From NCBI RefSeq assembly GCF_900110755.1, contig NZ_FOFF01000026.1, positions 1 through 64,000 on the forward strand: 64,000 nucleotides of DNA, given 5' to 3'. Positions 20,134 to 29,031 of the stretch are shown here, piece after piece. The stretch is from Streptomyces sp. yr375. Its GTDB lineage: Bacteria; Actinomycetota; Actinomycetes; Streptomycetales; Streptomycetaceae. Made by a program: the position numbers and the translations under genes. The notes beneath the pieces were generated by a model. The model searched no databases. It worked only from the letters and a program-made list of their open reading frames with translations, and had not been told where the DNA came from. Numbering within the stretch: the stretch's first letter is position 1; the number at the start of each line of letters is the position of its first letter.

Positions 20134-21264
20134 ATGGCAGGAACCGACCGCGAGAAGGCATTGGATGCCGCTCTCGCACAGATTGAACGGCAGTTCGGCA
20201 AGGGCGCGGTGATGCGCCTCGGCGAGCGGCCGAACGAGCCCATCGAGGTCATCCCCACCGGGTCGACCGCACTCGACGTCGCACTCGGCGTCGGCGGCCT
20301 GCCGCGTGGCCGAGTGGTGGAGGTGTACGGACCGGAGTCCTCCGGTAAGACCACGCTGACGCTGCACGCCGTGGCGAACGCGCAGCGGGCCGGCGGCCAG
20401 GTGGCCTTCGTGGACGCGGAGCACGCCCTCGACCCCGAGTACGCGAAGAAGCTCGGCGTCGACATCGACAACCTGATCCTCTCCCAGCCCGACAACGGCG
20501 AGCAGGCCCTGGAGATCGTGGACATGCTGGTCCGCTCCGGTGCCCTCGACCTGATCGTCATCGACTCCGTCGCGGCGCTCGTCCCGCGCGCGGAGATCGA
20601 GGGCGAGATGGGCGACAGCCACGTCGGTCTGCAGGCCCGTCTGATGAGCCAGGCACTGCGGAAGATCACCAGCGCGCTCAACCAGTCCAAGACCACCGCG
20701 ATCTTCATCAACCAGCTCCGCGAGAAGATCGGCGTGATGTTCGGCTCCCCGGAGACCACGACCGGTGGCCGCGCACTGAAGTTCTACGCCTCGGTGCGAC
20801 TCGACATCCGCCGCATCGAGACGCTGAAGGACGGCACCGACGCGGTCGGCAACCGCACCCGCGTCAAGGTCGTCAAGAACAAGGTCGCGCCGCCCTTCAA
20901 GCAGGCCGAGTTCGACATCCTCTACGGCCACGGCATCAGCCGCGAGGGCGGCCTGATCGACATGGGTGTGGAGAACGGCTTCGTCCGCAAGGCCGGCGCC
21001 TGGTACACGTACGAGGGCGACCAGCTCGGCCAGGGCAAGGAGAACGCCCGTAACTTCCTGAAGGACAACCCCGACCTGGCCAACGAGATCGAGAAGAAGA
21101 TCCTGGAGAAGCTGGGCGTCGGCGTGCGTCCGGAGCAGCCCGCCGCCGAGCCGGCTGCGGACGCCGCGGTGGCTGCGGGCACGCCTGTGGACGACCCCGC
21201 CAAGACGGTTGCGGCTACCGCCGCCAAGACCGCCAAGACCAAGGCCGCGGCCGCCAAGAGCTGA
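20134..21264 (+). CDS. recA: RecA recombinase
   Basis: A 376-residue RecA, the ATP-dependent strand-exchange protein and LexA co-protease. Walker A GPESSGKT is at residues 66-73, followed by the Walker B strand LDLIVIDSVAALVPRAEIEG. The L2 region MFGSPETTTGGRALKFYASV and FVRKAGAWYTYEGDQLGQGK are present. The C-terminal ~45 residues are an Ala/Lys/Thr-rich tail, as in other Streptomyces RecA proteins (about 374-377 residues). The ATG at 20134 matches the family start MAGTDREKALDAAL. It is controlled by the upstream LexA-type box and is followed after three bases by recX. Confidence 0.99.
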   Translation: MAGTDREKALDAALAQIERQFGKGAVMRLGERPNEPIEVIPTGSTALDVALGVGGLPRGRVVEVYGPESSGKTTLTLHAVANAQRAGGQVAFVDAEHALDPEYAKKLGVDIDNLILSQPDNGEQALEIVDMLVRSGALDLIVIDSVAALVPRAEIEGEMGDSHVGLQARLMSQALRKITSALNQSKTTAIFINQLREKIGVMFGSPETTTGGRALKFYASVRLDIRRIETLKDGTDAVGNRTRVKVVKNKVAPPFKQAEFDILYGHGISREGGLIDMGVENGFVRKAGAWYTYEGDQLGQGKENARNFLKDNPDLANEIEKKILEKLGVGVRPEQPAAEPAADAAVAAGTPVDDPAKTVAATAAKTAKTKAAAAKS

Positions 21265-21267
21265 TCC

Positions 21268-22131
21268 GTGACGCGACGAACGGACTGGGCCGAGTACGTC
21301 CACCCCGACACCCCCCGGGAGGCGGGGGGCGGGGGCGGGGCCGACGGCGGCCTTGCACAAGGCGGCGACGGCTGGTCGGACCGGTGGCCGGACGGCGGCG
21401 CGAACCGGCCCGAGGGAGGTGAGGGGGCGGAGAGGGCCGAGGGGGCGGAGAGCGAGGCCTCGCCCCGTGGCGGTCGGGCCGGCCGGGCGCGACGCGGTGG
21501 CGAAGGCGGTCCACGGGGCGGGCGTGGGCGCCGTCGGCGCGGCTTCGGAGAACCGTCCGCCGAGGACGGAGGCGACTCCTCCGCGTTCTCCTCGTCTGCC
21601 TCGTCGAGGGCTGAACAGGGGGAGCCCTCAAGGGACCCGGCCGAGCGGGCACGGGCGATCTGCCTGCGCCTGCTCACCGGGAACCCGCGCACCCGCAAGC
21701 AACTCGCCGACGCCCTGCACAAGCGGGAGATCCCGGACGACGTGGCGCAGGAGGTGCTCTCGCGGTTCGAGGAGGTCGGGCTGATCAACGACAGTGCCTT
21801 CGCGGACGCCTGGGTGGAATCCCGGCACCACGGCCGGGGACTGGCCCGGCGCGCGCTCGCGCAGGAACTGCGGACCAAGGGGGTCGACTCGGCGCTGATC
21901 GACGAGGCCGTCGCCCAGCTCGACTCCGAGCAGGAAGAGGCGACAGCCCGCGAACTCGTCGCTCGCAAACTGCGCTCGACCCGCGGCCTCGACCGCGACA
22001 AACGGCTGCGCCGTCTCGCCGGCATGCTCGCCCGCAAGGGCTACTCCGAGGGCATGGCCCTGCGGGTGGTCCGCCAAGCGCTGGAGGCGGAGGGCGAGGA
22101 CACGGAGTTCCTCGAGGAGGGCGGGGACTGA
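21268..22131 (+). CDS. recX: RecX, RecA regulatory protein
   Basis: A 287-residue RecX, which binds and limits RecA filaments. The GTG start lies three bases after the recA stop, so the genes form a tight operon. The first ~110 residues are low complexity (Gly/Arg/Ser/Glu-rich), longer than in most bacteria but usual in Streptomyces. The conserved three-helix RecX repeats run from ~120: ARAICLRLLTGNPRTRKQLA, LINDSAFADAWVESRHHGRG, LARRALAQELRTKGVDSALI and RRLAGMLARKGYSEGMALRV. Confidence 0.95.
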   Translation: MTRRTDWAEYVHPDTPREAGGGGGADGGLAQGGDGWSDRWPDGGANRPEGGEGAERAEGAESEASPRGGRAGRARRGGEGGPRGGRGRRRRGFGEPSAEDGGDSSAFSSSASSRAEQGEPSRDPAERARAICLRLLTGNPRTRKQLADALHKREIPDDVAQEVLSRFEEVGLINDSAFADAWVESRHHGRGLARRALAQELRTKGVDSALIDEAVAQLDSEQEEATARELVARKLRSTRGLDRDKRLRRLAGMLARKGYSEGMALRVVRQALEAEGEDTEFLEEGGD

Positions 22132-22501
22132 GCTTGTCACTGAGCTCGTCGCGGAACAGGGGGATGGGGCGGGAGGGGAGGGGGGAGGGGGGAGGGGGGA
22201 GGGGGACCCCAAGAGGTTGAAGGCGGTTGAGACACCCGTCCTCGCCGTATGACCCGGTGCCGGACACGGTAGACGCGCGGGGGCGCCGATCGCGTCCCGG
22301 GCCGGGCTTCCCCTTCTCTTCCCTTCTCTTCCCCTTCCCCGCCCCAGTCACAGCTCCCTCGTCCCTCCCCGCTCCTGTGTCTCTCCCCTCCCGCACCCCG
22401 CTGGACCCCGGCCGACGGCCGACAGGGTGGGGATAACCCCCCGCCCAGGACACCGGACCACCGCAGTGCACAGGCATCTGTGCACAGGCGACTGTGTACG
22501 C
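22132..22501. promoter_or_regulatory. Upstream region of arsR-type gene with a palindromic operator
   Basis: This 370-base stretch has no gene. At 22175-22205 it holds a run of ggggga/ggggg repeats, and at 22300-22390 C-rich low complexity. GTGCACAG-gcat-CTGTGCAC (22466-22485) is a perfect 8-bp inverted repeat with a 4-base spacer, 16 bases before the regulator's ATG. A further ctgtgtac half-site overlaps the start region. It is probably the autoregulatory operator of the downstream regulator; this is inference from position. Confidence 0.6.
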
Positions 22502-23269
22502 ATGTCCCAGGAACCCGGTGAACACGAGGAGTTCCACGAGGCGAGACGCTCGTCCGCGCCCTCCGTCGAACTCGGTGACCTCGCCGCGCTCAAGGCGCTC
22601 GCCCAGCCACGCCGTCAGCGCATGCTCGAACACCTCACCCTGCACGGCCCGGCCACCTCGGCGACCCTCGCCCGAGCCCTCGGCCTGAACACCGGATCCA
22701 CCAGCTACCACCTGCGCGAACTGGCCAGGTACGGCTTCGTCGAGGAGACGGCAGAGGAGACCGCCGAGGCCGGTTGCACGGAGCCGTCCGCGCATCGGGA
22801 GCGTTGGTGGCGGGCGGTACCCGGCGACCGCAGGTTCCCGCCGCGCAGCCGTCAGAGTCCCGAACTGCGGCACGTCATGAACGAGTTGAACCACCATGCC
22901 TACGCGGCCGACCTGGACCTCTTCGAGCGGCTCCAGCAGGACGCGGGCGACGGCGACCCGTGGGCGGACGCGTTCCCCTACTCGCGCGGCACCATCCGGC
23001 TCACCCTGCCTGAACTCCGGGAGTTCTTCGAGGAGTACATCGCCCTCCTCAACCGCTACAAGCGACCGGACTCCGAGACCCCACCGGACGCCCGCACCCT
23101 CCTCACCCGTTTCCTCGCCTTCCCTGCCCCAGCCCATGGGAACCACGACCCCGCGCGCACCCCACACAGCCCAAGCCCACACAGCCCAAGCCCACACAGC
23201 CCAAGCCCACGCACCCCACGCCCACGCACCCCACGCGCACGCAACGGAAGAGAGACCGATCCCTCATGA
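22502..23269 (+). CDS. ArsR-like winged-helix transcriptional regulator
   Basis: A 255-residue regulator. The winged-helix domain at about residues 20-90 reads LAALKALAQPRRQRMLEHLT, then TSATLARALGLNTGSTSYHL and RELARYGFVEE. No metal-binding cysteine cluster is visible, so metal sensing is unlikely. The middle region (HERWWRAVPG-type, ELRHVMNELNHHAYAADLDL) resembles regulators that control ABC-type efflux permeases. The last ~30 residues are a His-Ser-Pro-Ser-Pro repeat then Arg/Pro-rich. Its stop overlaps the permease start (ATGA), so the two are translationally coupled. The operator palindrome lies just upstream. Confidence 0.85.
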   Translation: MSQEPGEHEEFHEARRSSAPSVELGDLAALKALAQPRRQRMLEHLTLHGPATSATLARALGLNTGSTSYHLRELARYGFVEETAEETAEAGCTEPSAHRERWWRAVPGDRRFPPRSRQSPELRHVMNELNHHAYAADLDLFERLQQDAGDGDPWADAFPYSRGTIRLTLPELREFFEEYIALLNRYKRPDSETPPDARTLLTRFLAFPAPAHGNHDPARTPHSPSPHSPSPHSPSPRTPRPRTPRARNGRETDPS

Positions 23270-25920
23270 TGCTGCGTTACGCCCTGAAGACAGTCCGCGC
23301 CCGCAAGGCGGGCTTCCTGGGCGCCTTCCTCGCGCTGTTGTGCGCGGCCGCTCTGATCACCGCGTGCGGTGCCCTTCTGGAGACCGGGTTACGGGGCACC
23401 ATCCGTACCGAGCGCTATGCCGCCGCCCCGGTCGTGGTCTCCGCCGATCAGAACGTCCACCAGACCACCGTCAAGCACAAGAAGGGCAAGACGAAGGTCA
23501 AGCACAAGGCCAAACCCCTCGCCGAACGCGCCTGGCTGCCGGCCGACCTGGCGCGCAGGATCGCCGCCGCACCCGGTGTCGCTCGCGTGGTCCCCGAACT
23601 CACCTTCCTCGCCGAGCCGTTGACCCCAGCCGACACCCCCGACTCCGACAGCACCCTCGACTCCTCCGACGCCAAGCCCGGCTACGGGCACGCCTGGGAA
23701 TCCGCCGTGTTGACGCCGTACCGGCTCACCGCAGGCACCGCTCCCGCAGCCGCCACCGAGGTCGTCGTCGACGGCGACCTCGCCGCCCGTGCCCACCTCG
23801 CACCCGGCGACAGCCTCACCGTCCAGTCGACGCAGGCCCCGCGCACCTACCGCGTCTCCGGTGTCGCCGCCCCGGTTGCCCCGACTGCCCAGGCCGCCCC
23901 CGCTGCCCACACCACCGCTGTACGCCACCAGACGGCCCTCTTCTTCACCGCCGCCGAGGCCCGCCGGCTCGCCGCACACCCCGGGCAGGTCACCGCGTTC
24001 GGAGTGCTCGCGAAGGCGGGCACCGAGCCGGGGCGGCTCCGGGAGGCCGTGGCCACGGCGCTGCACGGCACCGGTGCCCAGGTCAGTGCCGGTGACGACC
24101 GAGGGCGCGTCGAGTTCCTGGACGCCGCCGCGGCCCGCGTCAGGCTGGTCAGCATGGGCGGGGCGATGGGCGGCACCTCGCTGCTCGTGGCGGTTCTCGT
24201 GGTCGTCGGGACCTTCGCGCTCTCCGTCCAGCAGCGCGCACGCGAACTCGCCCTGCTGCGTGCCATCGCCGCCACCTCCGGACAGATCCGCAGGCTCCTC
24301 GGGCGCGAGGCCCTGATCGTCGCCCTGGCGGCGGGCACGGCCGGAGCTCTCCTCGGACTTCCCCTGGGGGCCTGGCTGCACGGCAGGTTCGTCGCCCTGG
24401 GCGCGGTGCCCGCCACGCTTCAGTACACCGTGGGCTTTCTCCCGCCGCTCGTCGCCGTCGCCGCGACCCTGTTCGGTGCGTGGGCCTCCGCGCGGATCGC
24501 GTCCCGCCGGGTGACCCGGATCCGCCCGGCCGAGGCGCTCGCCGAGGCCCGGACCGAACGCGCCCGGCCCGCCCGGGGTCGGCTCCTCGCAGGTCTGCTG
24601 CTGCTCGCCGGTGGCGCCGGCCTCGTCGCCCTGCTCGGCGTGCTGCGGACCGAACCCGCCTCGACGCCCGTGACCTTCCTCGCCGTCGTCGTACTGTCCA
24701 CCTCCGTCGCTCTGCTCGGGCCGCTGCTGGTCAAGGCGGCCGCTCTTCTCCTGGCCGGTCCGCTGCGCCTGACCGGCCCCGGTGGCAGGCTCGCCACCGC
24801 AAACCTCCGCGGCAACGCAGTCCGGATGGCCTCCGTCGTCACCCCTCTCACTCTGCTCATCGGCATGACCTGCACCGTGCTGTTCGTGCAGCCCACCCTC
24901 GGCGCCGCGGCCCGCGCCCAGGCCCGCGAGGGCGTCCGCGCCGACTGGGTCGTCGCCTCCCAGGGCCCCGGAGTCCCGGGCGACGCGGCACGACAGCTCC
25001 GTACGCATGACGGTGCGTATGACGGCACGCAGAGCGACACCTATGACGGCACGCAGGACGGCACGTATGGCGACGTCGTCACCGAAGTGGTCCGTACGAC
25101 CGTCCGGGTCGGCCTCGACAAGTACGCGGCCCAAGGCGTCACTCCGGCCGGTCTCGCCCGTACCTGGGACCCGGATGTCACCGCCGGGTCCCTCGGCGGA
25201 CTCGCCGAGGACACCGTCGCCGTCAGTGAACTGGCCGCGGACCAGCTTCACTTGACGCCCGGCAGCACCCTGAAGCTCACGCTCGGCGACGGCACGCCCG
25301 CCACGCTCACCGTCGCCGCCGTCTACGCCAGGGGCCTCGGCTTCGGAGATCTCACCTTCGCGCACGACCTGATCGCCCGCCATGTCGACAACCCGCTCTC
25401 CTCCTCCCTCCTCGTCAGCACGGCCCGTACACAGACACAACTCTTGACCACACTGCGTAAGTTCCCGGGACTCACGGTGATTTCTCCGGCCGCGGCCGAC
25501 TCGGTGCGGGCCGGGCGGCAGCAGGCGAATGCCGAGGTCGACTTACTGGCCATGGGGCTCGTGCTCGCGTTCACGGCGATCGCCGTCGTCAACACGCTCG
25601 CCATGTCGGTCGCCGAACGCGTCCGGGAGTTCGTGCTGCTGCGCCTCGCGGGGGCGACCCGCCGTCAGGTGCTGCGCATGCTGCGCACCGAGGCGCTGTC
25701 GGTGCTTCTCCTCGGCGCCGTCCTCGGCAGTGCCGTCGCCCTGGCCGTCCTGACCGCGTTCAGCGTCGGCATGACCGGGCGGGCGGCCCCGGCGGTCGTA
25801 CCGCTCGGCTACGCGACGGTGGTCGCCGGCGCCGGGCTCCTCGCGCTCGTCGCTACCGCCGTACCGGGACGCGTGGCGCTCAGGGTCCGCGCGGTGACGG
25901 TGGCGACGGCCAAGGAGTGA
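23266..25920 (+). CDS. FtsX-like ABC transporter permease
   Basis: An 884-residue membrane protein with two FtsX permease domains and a large extracytoplasmic segment in each half. The N-terminal helix is FLGAFLALLCAAALITACGA. The first FtsX core is around residues 300-420 (LLVAVLVVVGTFALSVQQRA), followed by helices in 440-500. The second core, near 760-880, reads LVLAFTAIAVVNTLAMSVAE and VREFVLLRLAGATRRQVLRM. Such permeases work with a separate MacB/LolD-type ATPase in export of peptides or lipids, or in sensing. No ATPase gene is present on either side. A short duplication (YDGTQ repeats near residues 585-605) is visible. Confidence 0.88.
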   Translation: MMLRYALKTVRARKAGFLGAFLALLCAAALITACGALLETGLRGTIRTERYAAAPVVVSADQNVHQTTVKHKKGKTKVKHKAKPLAERAWLPADLARRIAAAPGVARVVPELTFLAEPLTPADTPDSDSTLDSSDAKPGYGHAWESAVLTPYRLTAGTAPAAATEVVVDGDLAARAHLAPGDSLTVQSTQAPRTYRVSGVAAPVAPTAQAAPAAHTTAVRHQTALFFTAAEARRLAAHPGQVTAFGVLAKAGTEPGRLREAVATALHGTGAQVSAGDDRGRVEFLDAAAARVRLVSMGGAMGGTSLLVAVLVVVGTFALSVQQRARELALLRAIAATSGQIRRLLGREALIVALAAGTAGALLGLPLGAWLHGRFVALGAVPATLQYTVGFLPPLVAVAATLFGAWASARIASRRVTRIRPAEALAEARTERARPARGRLLAGLLLLAGGAGLVALLGVLRTEPASTPVTFLAVVVLSTSVALLGPLLVKAAALLLAGPLRLTGPGGRLATANLRGNAVRMASVVTPLTLLIGMTCTVLFVQPTLGAAARAQAREGVRADWVVASQGPGVPGDAARQLRTHDGAYDGTQSDTYDGTQDGTYGDVVTEVVRTTVRVGLDKYAAQGVTPAGLARTWDPDVTAGSLGGLAEDTVAVSELAADQLHLTPGSTLKLTLGDGTPATLTVAAVYARGLGFGDLTFAHDLIARHVDNPLSSSLLVSTARTQTQLLTTLRKFPGLTVISPAAADSVRAGRQQANAEVDLLAMGLVLAFTAIAVVNTLAMSVAERVREFVLLRLAGATRRQVLRMLRTEALSVLLLGAVLGSAVALAVLTAFSVGMTGRAAPAVVPLGYATVVAGAGLLALVATAVPGRVALRVRAVTVATAKE

Positions 25921-25993
25921 CCCCGCCCGCCGTCGCCACGCCCGGGCCCGCCCGCCCGCGCTCACCGCGCGACGGCACGGCTACACGGCGCGG

Positions 25994-26395
25994 CTACGAC
26001 GTGACCGGGAGCCCCGCCGCCTTCCATGCCTGGAAACCGCCGATCAGGTCGGTGGCCCGGTGCAGTCCCAGTTGGTGCAGGGACGCGGCGGCCAGGCTCG
26101 ACGCGTAGCCCTCGTTGCAGATCACGACCGCCCGCACCGCATGGCTCGTCGCCTCGGGGAGGCGATGGCTGCCCTGGGGGTCGAGACGCCACTCCAGTTC
26201 GTTGCGCTCGACGACCAGGGCGCCGGGGATCAGACCGTCCCGCTCGCGCAGGGCCGCGTACCGGATGTCGACGAGCAGCGCCTCACCCGCGCGGGCGGCT
26301 TCGTATGCCTCGCGTGCCTCCACGCGCGCGTACCCCGCACGCACGCGCTCCAGCAACGCGTCGATACCGGGCGGAGGCGTGCCCGCACCGCTCAC
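25994..26395 (-). CDS. Rhodanese-like sulfurtransferase
   Basis: A 133-residue single-domain rhodanese. It shows EAGEALLVDIRYAALRERDG-like strands (LLVDIRYAALRERDGLIPGA), NELEWRLDP, and the active-site loop VICNEGYASSLAAASLHQLG with Cys at about residue 93, then the typical end DLIGGFQAWKAAGLP. Rhodaneses transfer sulfane sulfur to cyanide or protein acceptors. The GTG start at 26395 overlaps the stop of the cysteine dioxygenase gene by four bases, so the two are coupled. Together they fit cysteine sulfur oxidation and disposal. Confidence 0.9.
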   Translation of the reverse strand: MSGAGTPPPGIDALLERVRAGYARVEAREAYEAARAGEALLVDIRYAALRERDGLIPGALVVERNELEWRLDPQGSHRLPEATSHAVRAVVICNEGYASSLAAASLHQLGLHRATDLIGGFQAWKAAGLPVTS

Positions 26396-26934
26396 TGCCA
26401 GTCCTCCGGACGCTCGACCTGCTCCAGCCGCAGTACCTGTCCCGTACGGCTGTAGCGGCGGATGCGCGGCAGCGGCGGGTAGTAGGCGTGGACGGAGACG
26501 GCGTGTTCCTCGGTGGACTCGTTGAGGACCTCGTGGACGTGGTGGCGTCCGAAGGAGCGGCCCCGGCCGGCCGTCAGCGTGCGCTCCCGGTCGACGCCCT
26601 CGGTCAGCTCCAGGGTCTTCCAGCCGTCGGTGGGCAGCCGCGCGGCGAGCGAGTACTCCTTCAGCCCGCCCCGCGCGGTGAGGAAGGCGCCCACCGAGTC
26701 GGCGTGGTCGTGCCAGCCGGTGCCCGTGCCGGGCGGCCAGCCGATCAGCCAGGCCTCGCTGCCGCCGGGACCCTCCAGGCGCACCCAGGTGCGGCCCTCG
26801 GGGTCGAGGGGCAGGGAGGCGATCAGCTCGGCGTCGGCGGCCGTGCGCCGGACGAAGTCGAGGAGGTCCGCCTGGGTGGGCGCGGCGGAGACGGCGGTGG
26901 CGGCGGGGAGGGGAGGAGAGACAGACACGGACAC
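26392..26934 (-). CDS. Cysteine dioxygenase
   Basis: A 180-residue type I cysteine dioxygenase (cupin), which oxidises cysteine to cysteine sulfinate with non-heme iron. Iron ligands are visible in GTGWHDHADSVGAFLTARG (H74 and H76) and GRSFGRHHVHEVLNESTEEH (third His). The family order of strands is complete and the length is normal for bacterial enzymes. The ATG at 26934 is followed by a short variable Ala/Pro/Ser-rich N-terminus. The gene is followed immediately by the rhodanese. About 90 bases upstream lies a short cysteine-containing leader ORF that may regulate it. Confidence 0.93.
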   Translation of the reverse strand: MSVSVSPPLPAATAVSAAPTQADLLDFVRRTAADAELIASLPLDPEGRTWVRLEGPGGSEAWLIGWPPGTGTGWHDHADSVGAFLTARGGLKEYSLAARLPTDGWKTLELTEGVDRERTLTAGRGRSFGRHHVHEVLNESTEEHAVSVHAYYPPLPRIRRYSRTGQVLRLEQVERPEDWQ

Positions 26935-27024
26935 CGTCCTGGGAAGGTTCGCGGGGAGCGCACGGGACGCGCGAGCGGGTGCGCGTCGGCGGCGTACGCC
27001 GGTGGAAAAGGGGGGGATGCGAAT

Positions 27025-27072
27025 TCAGCAGGACGGGCGACACACGCAGCCCGCATAGCGGACGAGGTCCAT
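27025..27072 (-). CDS. Cysteine-containing leader peptide upstream of cysteine dioxygenase
   Basis: A 15-residue ORF, MDLVRYAGCVCRPSC, begins at an ATG preceded by GGAGGG at ideal spacing. It holds three cysteines in its last seven residues (at 9, 11 and 15), the final one directly before the TGA. It matches the pattern of short actinobacterial leader peptides (often D-L-V/G-R..., then Cys) found upstream of sulfur and cysteine genes. In mycobacteria, cysteine-rich short ORFs act as cysteine-responsive attenuators. Here the gene 90 bases downstream degrades cysteine, so control by cysteinyl-tRNA supply is a natural hypothesis. No definite attenuator hairpin was assigned; the leader-to-gene interval contains GGCGTACGCC. 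Confidence 0.72.
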   Translation of the reverse strand: MDLVRYAGCVCRPSC

Positions 27073-27230
27073 ATGGACCCTCCGCCACAGGCGCACATCG
27101 GTGTCGGTCACGATCCGGAGTAGACCATGCCGGTGCAACCCGGTCAACCGGCTGTCACCATGTGGACCGCACGGTGACAGCCAGGCCGTCAGGGGCTGTC
27201 AGGGCCCCTCAGCGGGCTGTCAGGGGGGCG

Positions 27231-28856
27231 TCAGGTGGCCGCGGAGCCCGCCGTGGCCCCCGCCGCCGCAGACGTCTCCTGCGCCCCCTTCGGCCCGCCC
27301 ACCGCCGCCTCCGCCGCCGCGTACAGATCGGCCGCGCGCACCCCGTCGAGCGCGGTGACCAGATGGCCGTCGGGCCGGATCAGCAGGACCGTGTGGGCGG
27401 CCGCACCCGGGTAGCTCTCGGCCACCAGCAGCTCGGCCGGGCTCGGCAGGGCCGTCACCGCGGCGGCCAGCCGGGGCATGATCCCGGCGCTCACCCAGTG
27501 CCTGCGCTCCCACACGCCCGTGCCCGGCGCGATCAGCAGGACGAGCAGCGCGCCCCGCCCGAGCCGCTCCCGCAGCCGTACGAACGAGCCGTCCTCCGCC
27601 GTCACGCGTACGTCCTCGACCGGTGCGCCGGTCGGGGTGTCCACCGGGACCTCCGCCTCCAGGTGCCGGGGGGCGAGCGGGGAGCCGTCGTACAGGCCCG
27701 GTGCGCCCAGCGGGCCGCGCCCCAGGTGGCCGTCGGTGAGCAGCACGTCGTGGCCGCGGGCCGCGCCGGGGACGTACGCCCTTATGCCGCCGCCACCGCG
27801 CAGCAGCGGCAGCGCCTGGTCGGCGGCGCGCAGCCGGCCGGCGACGGCCGCGCGCCGCTCCGCCTGGTAGCTGTCGAGCAGCGCCTCGTGCGGCCCGTGG
27901 TGCCAGGCCAGGGCCAGCTTCCAGGCGAGGTTGTCGGCGTCCCGCAGCCCCTCGTCGAGCCCCTGGGTACCGAGCGCGCCGAGCAGGTGCGCGGCGTCCC
28001 CGGCGAGGAAGACGCGGCCCACGCGCCAGCGGCGGGCCAGCCGGTGGTGCACGGTGTGAACGCCGGTGTCGAGCAGTTCGTACGTGGGCGTGGGGCCCTC
28101 GTGCCAGCCCGCCAGGGTCTCGCGGACGCGGGCCACGAGCAGTTCGGGCGTGACGAGGTCCTTGCCGGGCGGCAGCAGCCAGTCCAGCCGCCAGACACCC
28201 TCCGGGAGCGGGCGTCCGGTGATCTCCCCGGCGGAGGGACCGGACGTCCGCCACGGCGGCGTCCGATGGAGCAACGCTTCGTCGGCCCACGGAAGTTCCG
28301 TGCGCAGCGCGGCCACGGCGTGTCGTTCCACCGCCGTACGGCCGGGGAAGCGGATGTCGAGGAGTTTGCGGACGGTGGAGCGCGGGCCGTCGCAGCCGAC
28401 CAGGTGGCTGCCGCGCCACCAGGTGCCCGTGGGGCCGCGGGTGTGCGCGGTGACACCGGAGGGTTCCTGCTCGACGGTGTCCAGTCGGCTGTCCACGGCG
28501 ATCTTCACCAGCCGCTCGCTCGCGGCGGCGGCGCGCAGGGCGCTGGTGAGCACGTGTTGGGCGATGTGCAGGGGGGCGGGGTCGGTCGCGTCGTCGAACG
28601 GGATCGCGCGCGTCACCTGCTTGCGCCGCATCGACCGCCATCCGGCCCAGTGGACCCCGGCCGCGCCGAGGGGCGCCCCGGTCAGCCGCGTCAGCAGAGC
28701 GGCGGTGTCCTCGCGCAGGACGACGGTGCGCGCGAGCCGCGGTTCGTCCTTGCCGGGGCCCTCGTCGAGGACCACGGACGGCACCTGCTGGCGCGCCAGC
28801 GCCAGGGCGAGCGTGAGCCCCACGGGCCCCGCTCCGACGATGATCACCGGGTCCAC
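27231..28856 (-). CDS. FAD-dependent aromatic monooxygenase (PHBH/PheA type)
   Basis: A 541-residue class A flavoprotein hydroxylase. The N-terminal dinucleotide fold reads VIIVGAGPVGLTLALALARQ (GxGxxG). The DG motif is in HLVGCDGPRSTVRKLL near residue 165 and the second FAD motif GRVFLAGDAAHLLGALGTQG near 290. A thioredoxin-like C-terminal domain (ALLVLLIAPGTGVWERRHW) is typical of polyketide-tailoring and phenol hydroxylases. I chose the GTG at 28856, preceded by AGGGGG, because it gives the family start VDPVIIVGAGP; upstream sequence is not conserved. No polyketide genes are near, so the substrate is unknown. Confidence 0.87.
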   Translation of the reverse strand: MDPVIIVGAGPVGLTLALALARQQVPSVVLDEGPGKDEPRLARTVVLREDTAALLTRLTGAPLGAAGVHWAGWRSMRRKQVTRAIPFDDATDPAPLHIAQHVLTSALRAAAASERLVKIAVDSRLDTVEQEPSGVTAHTRGPTGTWWRGSHLVGCDGPRSTVRKLLDIRFPGRTAVERHAVAALRTELPWADEALLHRTPPWRTSGPSAGEITGRPLPEGVWRLDWLLPPGKDLVTPELLVARVRETLAGWHEGPTPTYELLDTGVHTVHHRLARRWRVGRVFLAGDAAHLLGALGTQGLDEGLRDADNLAWKLALAWHHGPHEALLDSYQAERRAAVAGRLRAADQALPLLRGGGGIRAYVPGAARGHDVLLTDGHLGRGPLGAPGLYDGSPLAPRHLEAEVPVDTPTGAPVEDVRVTAEDGSFVRLRERLGRGALLVLLIAPGTGVWERRHWVSAGIMPRLAAAVTALPSPAELLVAESYPGAAAHTVLLIRPDGHLVTALDGVRAADLYAAAEAAVGGPKGAQETSAAAGATAGSAAT

Positions 28857-28972
28857 GGCGTGCCGCCCCCTGCCCGCGACGGTGCCCACAGGGACGTAAG
28901 TGAACAAGAGGTAGGAGCAGGGTGCACGATCACAGAACGTATGCAACCCATTGCCGCAGCTTGCGTCAAGTG

Positions 28973-29006
28973 ACGGAGGCAGCGGCGCGCACGCCACTGC
29001 CTCCGT
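28973..29006 (-). terminator. Hairpin after gluD
   Basis: acggaggcag and ctgcctccgt form a perfect 10-bp stem with a 14-base loop, extended outward by gtg/cac-type pairs. It lies just past the gluD stop on its strand and probably terminates the glu operon. Confidence 0.6.
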
Positions 29007-29031
29007 ACCGGTCACGCAAGTTGAGTGAGTG

